This document shows, piece by piece, positions 47,247 to 57,780 of a stretch of 64,000 bases of DNA. The notes under the pieces were generated by a model that was not told the DNA's origin, searched no databases, and saw only the letters and a list, made by a program, of their open reading frames with translations. Origin of the DNA: Sarcocystis neurona (Eukaryota; Apicomplexa; Conoidasida; Eucoccidiorida; Sarcocystidae); the NCBI GenBank assembly GCA_000727475.1, contig KL647289.1:2957450-3021449 (forward strand), read 5' to 3'. Made by a program: the position numbers and the translations under genes. Within the stretch, counting starts at the first letter, position 1, and the number at the start of each line of letters is the position of its first letter.

Positions 47247-49194
47247 TGTTTTTCAGCAATGTAGTTGCCATCGCGTCTGCATGTGCCTTCCCTTCTTAAT
47301 GCGTCTGTGTAGCTGTGAAGGAGGCGGTGAAAGGCCGAGTGGCCCAAGAAGACTTTTTTGAGAGAAGCAGCTTGTACGTGCAGCTCACGTGTGGCTTAGA
47401 AGCAGGGAGACATTGCATATATACATTTACCGCGTTAGACAGGTTTACCGTGGGGTACGTGTATCTACATTAGTAAAGCGGTAGAATCGTAAATCGGTGT
47501 ACAAGTCTCGATATATATTTGTCAGAAGGCATGTACATCTTTTGTTGTCTGTTGACTTTGACATTCTAGGTCCACACGCTGTGTGTACAGACGACTGCAG
47601 GCAAGCACGCGCACAATTCCTTTTGTATGCACACTCACATACGTACACGACATGCTGTCATTTGTAGACGGCGTAGCGTTCGTCTACGTGGCAAAAAATT
47701 GCATACCTACGTATGAGTATGACGTCTACGTAACAGAGATGCCTGCAAGATGTTTTCTGGCACACTCCTTGGCGGTACGTAGTCTGTTGCTGCCGCAACG
47801 CTGGGATACCTGTTCTGCAAGGCAGAAACCAGGTTTTCTTGCTGTGCCTTCCATTCCATCGTGTTTTCCTCCATTGATCTACCTTCCGATGAGACTTGCC
47901 TCTACACTCCTGACTAAATTAAGTAGGAGTGTTACGCTCTTGTGCATGGGATATGTAGTCACTATCTCTCTGTGGTTGAGTATGGATTCCGGCGGCCTTT
48001 CTCGCTTTCTTAAGCGGAGGCCTTCTGTGGACGGCTGTATATCTGTAATTTTTTGAGTGGCGCTGCATATAAGCCATTGCGTCCCCGCTGATGCTGGTGC
48101 GATGAATGCCGTCGCAGTATGCCGTGTGAATACGCCACACTCAAATGTGTACAATAACTACTTGTTCACAGATGTGTATATATAAACACAACGTGACGTG
48201 CACGTACGCCTGCGCTGACGAAACTTCTACACATATATATGTACATACGTACGTGTAATGATTCTTGGCTGCATAGGTGCAGTGGATCTATTATGGCTTC
48301 TTTCAGAAGACTTTTTCCAGGCTCCCTGTCGCTGTCGTGCGGTAGCTGACCAACCCGTCGTATATGATGCATTTGCCTGCATGCTTGCGAAGCACAAATC
48401 ACTATACGCACATGTGTGTTTATACGTGGGCGTGAAGGAAGAAGTACACGCAGAACGTAAATAGTGTTTCGAACTGCGTAGACTTCTTGGTGGAAACGCA
48501 CACATTACCAGAAGTCGCAGCTTGTTGGTATTATTTCGTGGCTGCTCCTGTCATGAGCTGCATTTACATTCTGACGCTGATGCAGCTTCTCTGAACGTGA
48601 GCTGCAGTTACAGCCGCGCAATGTAATGGGAGGGCGAACACAAACTTATCAGTTGTGAGCACGTATAGGCGTTCATACGTGTACGTACACGTACACACGA
48701 ATATGTGGGTCGCGACGTATATGAGGGTGGAAGTCACTGTCCTTCACTGGAGGGCCCGTGCAAAACTCTAGTACAGTGTTCAACAAACGTCATTTAACGC
48801 GATACAACGCACTCTCCGTTCGACGTCAGTGCTTTCTTTCCTTGGTGCACTGAAGGACGGGAAGTGGCGGAGAAGCGGCTTTCGCGGAAAGGGTCAGACG
48901 CTCAGCTGTGACCACCACTCTCTATCCAAAAATGTACAGCAAGGAACCACTTGGGAAAAGCATCCACGCTGCACGGTGCGCACGCCTGGTGTCAGGATGT
49001 TTCGCCGTGTCATGCTGCATTTAGTCTAACATACTGTTTGAAAAATCGTTTTTCACTCTGGCTGCACAGTACGGCGTCGCTTTCCAGCACCACGGCAGCG
49101 CAAGGGGAGCACACGCAAAAAAGGGTGTATGTTTGAGGCGGAGAGCTGCCCGTGGCAGCAAGGCACGTAATTAACCCACGTTTCTTCGGCACAG
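47247..49194. other. Gene-poor interval after centrin
   Basis: This holds the centrin 3' UTR and RY-alternating DNA (47390-47660 and 48170-48480). A candidate 5' exon of the gene at 49.2-50.2 kb may lie at 48830-49030, but no splice chain is convincing. Confidence 0.4.
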
Positions 49195-50198
49195 GTGACA
49201 AGTGGTTTGTTGCCTCCCGTCTGTGAAACATGGTTACACACTGAAGCAGGTGCAGTTCGCATGTCTTACAACTTAAATCCCCATATATTACGAAGCAACA
49301 ACTTTTCTGATATGTCCAACGATTCAGAAGGCTTGACACCTGTAAGAGCAGACGGGTACCACGCCACCAATGAAACTCGCGAACTACAAGTAGCCCTTCA
49401 CTACGCCACAGAGAACACAGTGTGGCCCACCGCAATGTCGCTGCCCACCTGCGAGTGTGCCGTGTAGGAATTACCGCGCACAGAGGGACATCCCACAGGC
49501 CATTACCTGAAGAGAGTCATGAGTCCTTAGCACGCAGGAGGTGGACAGGTTAGAGCGGCCCAATGCGTGCTGCATCCAGGGCACTGTTAAAGAGACAGGC
49601 TCGGCAGGCAAGCACTAAGCACCAGTCTCCAAGCAACAGCAGAGCTAACGTGTGCACTCGCTCAATTTGAAAGATAAATGCAGGCAAGTACGGGACGGCC
49701 CAGAACCCTTTTTAATAGGCACGTCAGGAGAAGATTTTCTCAGTGGCTTCTGCACAAACAGTATAAGCAGCCAATGACACCATCCAACAGACACCGCTAA
49801 GCCGTCACCCTTCTTTAATGTAACCACCGTAGGTTCACTTCATTCCCTCATTCATACCGACGTCGTGTACCTGCGCATTTGCTTCAAGAAGACTCTACCC
49901 GCTTGCGTAGACATTTACAAAGGTAATCTCCGTGGACAAGTAGAACCACGTTTATACACATTTAGATAGTATAGTCATACCCTTGAATGTCCATGCACAT
50001 ACTCGTCACCTAGCTGACGAACTGTCGGCTACTTTTGACCGCTTTGTTACCTGCGTACGTCGTGCACAGTTTGAAGGAAAAAGTGAACGGTTGCTCAAGT
50101 TACACCCATCGCCTGCGCGCCCGACGATCATTCAAAAGGGAGCCTCTGAAGAGACGGCTCCTCGACGAGGGCCGAGATGGATTGTAGCAACTGGATGA
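49195..50198 (+). CDS. 3' part of an unidentified plus-strand gene
   Basis: The exon 49195-49341 (after tttcttcggcacag, closed by GTAAGA) encodes about 49 residues with MSYNLNPHILRSNNFSDM. A terminal exon, 50014-50198 (after cgtcacctag, phase 1), encodes ATFDRFVTCVRRAQFEGK and ends RWIVATG with TGA. The phases of these two do not match, so an exon between them is missing. It converges with the minus-strand gene ending at 50386. The family is not recognised. Confidence 0.4.
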
Positions 50199-50385
50199 AT
50201 TTTGTAACGCCGCATAGAAAACACAAGAGAACGCAGAACTATGGAAAATTTTTTTTTATTTCTACACCTTCCAGCTGAGGCTGTGCACAATCACATTCTC
50301 AGTTCGAGTAAGTGTATTGCTCCAGGAATACGCAGTCATCATTCACCAACGTAAAAACGTGGAAATCGCGTGGAGAGAAGCAGAC

Positions 50386-50698
50386 CTATTGAAGGTATGT
50401 GTGCAGCAGATCGTCCAGAAAGACATGCGTGCGAAGACACAACCATTCGCCGGGAGTGGTGACCTCCCACATGCTGTATGAACCGTCGTTTATTGGGATT
50501 GAATCTAGCGCAGTCGACGGTAAGGTGCGTTCAGCCACCAGTTCACCATCGACTATCTTGTTTGGGCCTTGTACCGGCTGTGTTCCTTGTTTCACTACCG
50601 CTGTTCCAGGTATGCTTCTTTTGTGTTTGTGATTGCGCTCAGAAATTCAGTGTCGAGAACTCCCCAGCGCTCAATGACAACTCCTTCTTCCGGCGTCT
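50386..50698 (-). CDS. C-terminal exon of an unidentified minus-strand gene, with apparent frameshift
   Basis: After acceptor tttatatgtag the frame reads TPEEGVVIERWGVLDTEFL, then meets a stop near 50608. From the same point a second frame continues with a clearly protein-like sequence (VQGPNKIVDGELVAERTLP, SYSMWEVTTPGEWLCLRTH) to TAG at 50386. The two halves look like one exon broken by a one-base change. A further upstream exon may be at about 51911-51966 (KYEYWSLKCSGVKAQIQM, GTGAGT donor). The function is not recognised. Confidence 0.4.
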
Positions 50699-52288
50699 CT
50701 ACATATAAAACAGTTTCGACTCACGTGGCAATACAGTCAGACGGCTTTTACCCCTTGCGCGCACGGCCAGTACTCGGCTCTTTTATAATGTGACCGTTAC
50801 TACTACTGTATCTCTCGTAGCTATGGTTGTAACACCAAGCCTGTTCTTCCGAAGGAATTTCATGCAGAACCCTCAATTTTTATCTTTGACAGACACTCAA
50901 CGGATAATATACAGTCATCCACGATATTATCTTATACCGTGTATTGGGTCAGTTGTCCCGTGCTACCCTGTGGGCCACAAAAAATCTGGTACGTTTAAAT
51001 CGGCCTTCACTGTGTTGGATATTCACACACACACGCACAGAGTATACACACACAGCTACGTTTGTGACAACGCAACATACTACGGCTAGGCTTCAATACA
51101 ACCACAAGGTTACCACACTTCGTGTTGAAGACTGTTGACGGAGACGCACTCGAATTTTCACGCATCTAATTTCGGCACACACAGCTAAAGTGATTAGCAC
51201 TGATAAACACAAGCAAATCACATATTTTACTGCAAATTACCGTTGACGTGGCCTACTGTGCCAAGGAATATCATTTAAGTCCTAACGTGCCGTTACAAAT
51301 CACTCTTTTGGTATCGAGGTATCCGGATGAAAATGCTATCCATCCAAAGCCGTTTAGTGCTTTCGTACTAACCCGCCTCGCGTACATACACTATCGTCCC
51401 TAATACAACATTATACTGGAACACGGAGTAATGATCCGACACAGACGTGCTGGTGCAATCCGAGGATACGAACTCCCAACGCTGGGTGACGTGCTACCCC
51501 GGCGTACGTTTACACCGACTTTGTGTTCACGAATTATCATATGTTTGTGTCACGTGGACACACACGGGAATACAGCGCCCACAGAAGTCCCGTAGAGGGT
51601 TACATCTGCATCAACTTACTAGGGCAAGATATCGGATGATACTCTATCTTCCGACTCTAATCTTCCAAACGTCGTTGACACATGAAGTGCTGGTCCGTGA
51701 TGATCGGTGTAGACCGCTTGCTTCCATTTTGACATACACACGCACACAAATTGTTTCACACATCACAGCGCCGCTTGCGACGTGAGATACACCACTCCGC
51801 CTACAGCGTGAATGCGACCAAAATTCTTAAAATATTCCTATCCTGCCAGGAGATTGTTCCAAACCTTCGTGCAAGAAGCAGAACAGTCCAACGCACTCAC
51901 CATCTGAATTTGCGCTTTCACGCCGGAACACTTCAGGCTCCAGTACTCGTACTTTCTGCAGCGCACATCGGCACACACACTGCATGTGTCGCTAAAGGGA
52001 ACACACAATTACAGTGTGCAGTTGTTCGTGGACACATGCACACAGAGGGGTACACCTACACACAGGCGTCGATCGTCTACGCATGTCTTCGTGCGTATCC
52101 ACGTGAGAGTTTAGCATGCGTGAGTACACATAATAAACACGCAGCCTCTACAGATCGTTCTGCACGTGCGCATCCCGTGGCAAGCAGTGGCGAGCCCACA
52201 TGACTCAGTTTACCACCCGGCATCCACGCCACTTGCAACAGAGCTATTATACAATCTAAAACACCCATTTTCTTCGCCTTAGTACTGT
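50699..52288. other. Interval upstream of the 50.4-kb gene and downstream of UXT
   Basis: Only one coding-like piece was seen: minus strand about 51911-51966, bounded by an acceptor (gatgtgcgctgcag) and a GTGAGT donor. The rest is AC/GT-rich alternating DNA without supported exons. Confidence 0.35.
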
Positions 52289-54273
52289 TTACTTTGTAAG
52301 CAGGAGCTCCTTCTTTCGGAGAAATTCAGCCGCCTCTTCCAGCGTCATCTCCAGAAAGAACTGGAAGCCTACGTTCACTAAAATCCGCCCAATGTCATCC
52401 CTGCAAATTTAAGAAGAAATTTCACCTGAAACAGCCAGTGGTTCGGTAGACGTCCCCGCTCATGTACACGCGCAGAAATGTCACACACACAATCTGACAT
52501 GAATGTACGTAGATTGTACAGAAGGCCTGGCCACATAGACACAGACATATACACATATGTTTGCAACATAAACACATGACGTACGCGCACGAACTGCATA
52601 CATGTTCACTATTCTCGGTACAGACGCATATATGCGTATAGCTAGACAGACAGAGAAGGTTCGGCAGGGGAGGCGCCTACTGTGAAGGATGTGCTTATAT
52701 CACTTCGGTGGACGCTCGTGTTTTCACACGGAGCACTCGGCTCTACAAGGGATACACGCGCCGAGTAGTCAGAGTTCTCTTTGTTTTCTCTCCATACGAG
52801 AAATCTCCAGAGAAACAAGGACTGACGACATAGCACACAGCCAAATCACGAATGCGCTCCAAGTGCTTCTACATACTACGGCAACGCCGCCGTCCGGAAT
52901 ACGCGGACTTCGCGAGTACGAGCAGTTTGGATGTACACTCCAGCTAACGCGCAAGGACTGACGAGATAGCACACAGCCAAATCACGAATGCGCCACAACT
53001 GCTCATAGACACTGGGGCAACGCCGCGGTCTGGCATATGCTGACTTCACGAGTACCAGCCGTTTGTATGTGCCCTCCAGCTTACACACACACACACACGT
53101 ACGGATGTGTGGTGCAGATGTGAATAACGCACACAAATGTCTACGCAGACGTGTGTGAATCATAGTGTACATCAGAAAACGTATCACAAGGCGTGGACAC
53201 CATGGCTTCCGCGCGTGCGTACAGGTATCAAGCGTCAGCTGGCTTCAGTGTGCGTAGGTATACAGACACATAGACAGATATGAATGCGGGTATCGAGTTT
53301 TCCTCGAGAACATGGGTACAGGAGGTGAGATCTTCTGCCCGTGTCCAGAGATAAGCATGCGCCTATCTCTCAGAGCATGACGTTTCACAGAATTCCTACC
53401 CTATGGCTTTTAGGTAAAGGTGACAGCCGACATTGACAAGAGCCTCTACAGGAACCGCGTCAGCGTCTTCGGGGAAAATTCGTTTCTCCGCAGACTCGGA
53501 TGAAGCAGCAGAAGACGTCTTTCCTACATCCTCCCCTGGAGCCACTCGCAACACGTGCAGGTCTCGCAGCTGCCGCATCTGACGACTGTGTTCTCCCAGC
53601 CGCTGTTGCCGTTGCAGTTGCAGCAGGTCAATGTGGTCCAATAGTGTTTGACTGTTGACACGAAAAACACAAGCACCAATGAATGAAAAAGGCTCGTCGT
53701 AGAAGTCTGGAGTAGCAAAGCTTGTACCTGGAACCAATACAAGCTCCCATTTACATGTATAAGGAAGTCCCACGTACGTACGAACGGATGGATACATATA
53801 TAGATATACCTATTGTTAACGTTAATAGATACACCTTCGTACACAACTGTAGACACAAGCATTCATGTATGTCTTCTACGTAAGTTGACACAGATTTGTA
53901 CGGGAATCTACATACACGTATACATATCCTGACATGTTCAGCTGCTGGTTTGTACGAAAATCGTTTGATTCGTACGTCCAACGCTAGTAAACCGTCGCAT
54001 CATATTTACTCATGTATCAATGCGGCGCGGGTGAAGCGTCTCTTGAGCGTCTTAAACTGGCGAAGAAGCCACCTCCCACAGAGCTGGGCTTCCTGGTGAG
54101 CAGGTAATTACTTACATGTCGAGAAGTTCTTCAAAAATCTTTTCTTGGTGTTTCTGAATCTGCTCCACCTGCGGTTTCAAGACGTCGTCCACTACTGCCT
54201 CGGTTTTCAGCAGCAGCTGCTGCAGTTCGTTTCTTCCTTCAAACTGTCCAGAGAAGCTTCTGTGTCCCTCCAT
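52289..54273 (-). CDS. UXT-type prefoldin-like chaperone subunit
   Basis: A complete three-exon model: 54116-54273 (ATG, phase 2 out, GTAAGT), 53400-53651 (phase 2-2) and 52289-52400 (after ttcttcttaaatttgcag, ending TAA), giving 173 residues. The N-terminal helix has VLKPQVEQIQKHQEKIFEEL and the middle has LVNVGCHLYLKA. The last exon reads RILVNVGFQFFLEMTLEEA then EFLRKK, the typical UXT/alpha-prefoldin beta-hairpin followed by the C-terminal coiled coil. An Ala/Ser-rich low-complexity insertion sits before the hairpin. UXT proteins work in prefoldin-like/R2TP complexes. The first intron (53652-54115) and the second (52401-53399) carry repeats. Confidence 0.8.
52816..53087. repeat. 136-bp diverged tandem duplication in UXT intron 2
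   Basis: The unit beginning caaggactgacg at 52816 recurs from 52952 with several substitutions (both contain atagcacacagccaaatcac). A short CA run follows at 53083-53096. Confidence 0.8.
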
Positions 54274-54782
54274 CGTTCTTTCTTCAGCAGTGCTACCGCT
54301 AATTTACCTTGGTCTAGCGGTATCAGGCTGTTTTTGTCATTCTACGTGTCACACGTCGCCGGATGCATTCAGTCACGACTCTACTACGTGGAGCCTGGTT
54401 TACAGCAACAGTGCACCTCTGTACTGCGGTAGCGACAAGGAACCGTTTTGCTGTGCGAGGATGACCATTTCTGATAGGCTATGAAACAAAACAGTATAAC
54501 TACTAATGTTGACACCAGTACTATTAAGAAGGGAAGGAAGTTTCGTGAGGTGACACGTCTTTTACCTCCTTGATAAAAGAACGGATTTCTGTGTCAGACG
54601 GAATAGCGAGTCCAGCTTCAAATAAAATTTGCACTTTTCACATGCTGCAGATATCTCGGCAGATGTCCCGCAAGCATGTGTACGTAGAAATGAATGTTGT
54701 CATATGTGTGCCTACGAAGGTCCACACATAGACTGACGAGAAAACGTCAGATGCGGACGTGTTTAAAATTGTGTTTGCCCAG

Positions 54783-55197
54783 AGAAAGTAGTCCCTTCTG
54801 TATATCGCCAGATGTGCTTCCCGCTGCGCACAAGAATTGTATGAAACATTTTTTAGTCGAAAGATGCAGGGTCGCACGTGTAGAAGAAAGAGCCTTGCAA
54901 CTAGAGGCTACGGTACTCGACAAACCTGCTGCAGAAAAGCGTCTATTCATGCACGCACTCGCGAAGGCGAGGTAGCTACCAGTGTTTACCTCACGCACGG
55001 AATCACTAACAGGGCAAAAGGAGGGGTGCCTGTGCCCTACAAACTACAGAACATCAAGAGAAGAGAGCTGTGATCTAGGCCTGCGAGAGGAGCACGAAGC
55101 CAGAAAAGATGAACGGGAAGCGGGATACAGCAAGGCGGGTGCTGCGCTGCAGCGTGCGCTCTCCGACTCAAAAATTCGAGCGGAAATTGGCGCATAG
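54783..55197 (+). CDS. 3' part of a small helical protein gene
   Basis: Exons 54783-54971 (phase 2-2, after ttgtgtttgcccag, donor GTAGCT) and 55050-55197 (phase 2, ending TAG) join cleanly. The product has a Cys/His-containing start (PFCISPDVLPAAHKNCMKH) and then charged helices (EERALQLEATVLDKPAAEKR; HEARKDEREAGYSKAGAALQ). The first exon must lie between UXT (start 54273) and 54783 and was not found. The family is not recognised; the helical part suggests a coiled-coil subunit of a complex. Confidence 0.45.
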
Positions 55198-55943
55198 AAC
55201 TGTTGGTCCTCGAGCCTTTGACGCAAGGGACGGAATTGTGTGTTGTTCGAGTCGAGCAGGACTGTAGCTCTGGAAAATTATCAAAGGGCAACACACGAGA
55301 GTACTTCACAGAACGACTTAAACACTCGCACCGTGACCGGTCTGTACACATGGGGGAGACCACGGAACTCAGAAGGAACGGCTGGAAGGAGGAGAACTGA
55401 AAAAGAGTTCAGGACGAAAAAGTAGAAAAGGGGATCCTGTGACCTCAAAGACTAATACTGTTTGAAGTGCGAAAGCATGCGGGTGGCCTACCAGGAAGGA
55501 ATAGGCGCAACACGCTGTCGAGTGAAAGCACACAAAACTCTACTGCAACTGTTTCTACATTTTGACATCGTAAGCTCTGGAAACCGTTTGAAGAAGGTGA
55601 GCAGTGGGACATACAATATACACACATATTGCTTCTGGAAAGGGCTAAAATCGAAGAGTTCTGGCAATCTCTCTTCCAGACACGAAAATGCTGTTGCAAC
55701 TATCATCGAAAAAGAGAGGAATAATACTTACGGAAAAACTAGAAATACATAAACACACACGTACACGTACGCGCTATACCTGCATTTACATTGGTCTGCG
55801 TACCTGGCGTTCCTTCGCCGTAAACAATACATACGAATATATACATGTACGCGCTTTAGCTTCCCCAGTGCATCTGTCCTACTTCGCACGAAATGCATCA
55901 ACACTCATTGTGGGGTCTGAAATACACGAAACCGTGTTGCTTA

Positions 55944-57256
55944 TTATGTAAATGGTAACTGTAACGCAACATCCAGAATACCACCTACGGGACCCCGCCG
56001 TTCGCCAAGTGTGAATCCACGATTACTATTTACTCCACGAAGAAGTTCCGGAACATGGCGCAAGATTGTGCAGATCCTTCCTTTTAGGTTAGCTGGCGTA
56101 ATGTAATACACCAATAAGGAGGGAACACCATACAACAGTAAGAGTCGACTAGGACACGCGAAAAGGGGTACGATTCTCTTTGGTGCAGCTACGACGATAA
56201 CTAGAAGACGCATATAAGATCGAATCTCTACTGAGCCAAGGACTCGGAGGAGACATTACTTACCTGATGTGGAGTTACTTCAAAGAAGGTCTGAATTATA
56301 AGAGTACGATGTGCACATAAAAATGCACGTAATATCCCGGTGAGAAGCATGAGAGACAGCATGGGCGAAAGAATGGTTGTAGCTTATCTAACAGTAAGTA
56401 ATTTGAACTGAAAGACGCAGTCCCAAAGAGTGCATGCGGTGAAGTAGAGTCACAAGTTTTGAAGTGCAGCTGCCCTCCAGCAGGGGCCATTCCTCAGTAA
56501 CTTACGTCTCTAAGGTAGGTGAAAAGCAGTGAATGGGACTTTGCTTTTTTTGTTCCTTCTATTGGTATGATTGTACTAGACGTCTGCGTTGCACGTCCGC
56601 GCCCTAGGGAAAAGCGACTCCCTTAGGATCGGGCTGGTTTTTCACAATTAAAAACATGTTCCTGTCCACATTCTTGCTTACGGACGGGGAAGTAACGACA
56701 TCAACACCAGAATATACATGAGCACCTGTGGCGAACTTCTAGCCCCTAGGCACATATAGACACAAGTTGACACGAGAATTTCCGTATCCTCGTGGGGAGA
56801 CAGATCACATCCCATTCCTGACAAGCAATTCTTTTACTACCGCATCCCCCTGTGGATCGATTCCATCGGTTGCGCTCGAGTGTCGCCCGGGAAGCGTGTG
56901 GCATACAGTGCCGCCTGTCACGGTTACGTCTAACAAGCCCGACGGGACGCACTGTATTTTTCATGCGTCGATTATCAGTCTCGTGCCATGTGTATACATA
57001 GGTCAGGATATTCTCTTTGTTGTTGTATGAGGGCGTAAGTACCATTCTGCAGCTCGGCACGAGCGCCGCCGTATCGATGACGCGCTTGCCGGCGTGGCGG
57101 GTATCCGTGATGGGATTGTCGTGGAGGGTTGCAGTCGGTCGACGACACTGGCGCTGCATTCATTACGACTCTGTTTGGTTGGAATCGATAGTGATGAGCC
57201 TTCCGAGGATCTTCGCCGATGGCCTTTACTCTGACTGTTTCTCTCTTTGATCCCAT
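55944..57256 (-). CDS. Unidentified multi-exon minus-strand gene
   Basis: The first exon is well supported: ATG at 57256, 29 codons (MGSKRETVRVKAIGEDPRKA...), donor at 57169. Further coding-like pieces are about 56822-56929 (HTLPGRHSSATDGIDPQGDA), 56409-56505 (EEWPLLEGSCTSKLV...LHRMHSLGL), a 27-base micro-exon near 56255-56281 (TFFEVTPHQ, GTAAGT donor) and a tail ending ILDVALQLPFT with TAA at 55944. The phases between them are not all resolved. It is divergent from the UTP5-like gene, with about 520 bp between the two ATGs, which may act as a shared promoter. No family recognised. Confidence 0.4.
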
Positions 57257-57780
57257 CGTGACGTGAAACTGAAACGCCGCGCGGATAGATCGTGTGGGGA
57301 CTGGCGCTGGTGATTGTGGGTGCTGCGGGTGCTACTGCTCCTATTCCTACTGTCCTGCGGAAAACACCAGCAGAGGCATCTTGTTCTCAATTTTCACTTT
57401 GTCTTTCAAATTTCACTTCTTCTATACTTTGTATGTCTTCTCCGCGGCCGCCACAGTCGCGCATTTGTAGCATCCATTCTCGTGCAATGCATGTGCTCCG
57501 TGTACGCCCTGTACGCATTTATCCGGACCTATTCTGAGTATTTATGCGCTATTTCGCTTCTGGCGCAGTGTTCTGCATTTTCACGTATGACACTTTTCGA
57601 CAGCTAGTCGTCTGCCTCAGTTCCGCGTGAAAAATACCTTTCTCCCCATTCTACTCGGCAGCCACAACTCCGCCCATATGTAGTATGCATGCCCCGCGTA
57701 CTTCCGCTGTGTTGCTCAGCAGCTGTCCACAGATACAGACACGTTGAGGTCTGTACAATTCGTAAATTTACAACAGCGAG

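Noticed and set aside
49010..49435. 141-codon minus-strand frame
   Set aside because: It is antisense to the plus-strand exon 49195-49341, which has both a strong acceptor and a GTAAGA donor.
56767..57030. Plus-strand 87-codon frame
   Set aside because: It overlaps better-supported minus-strand exons of the gene starting at 57256 and has no splice context.
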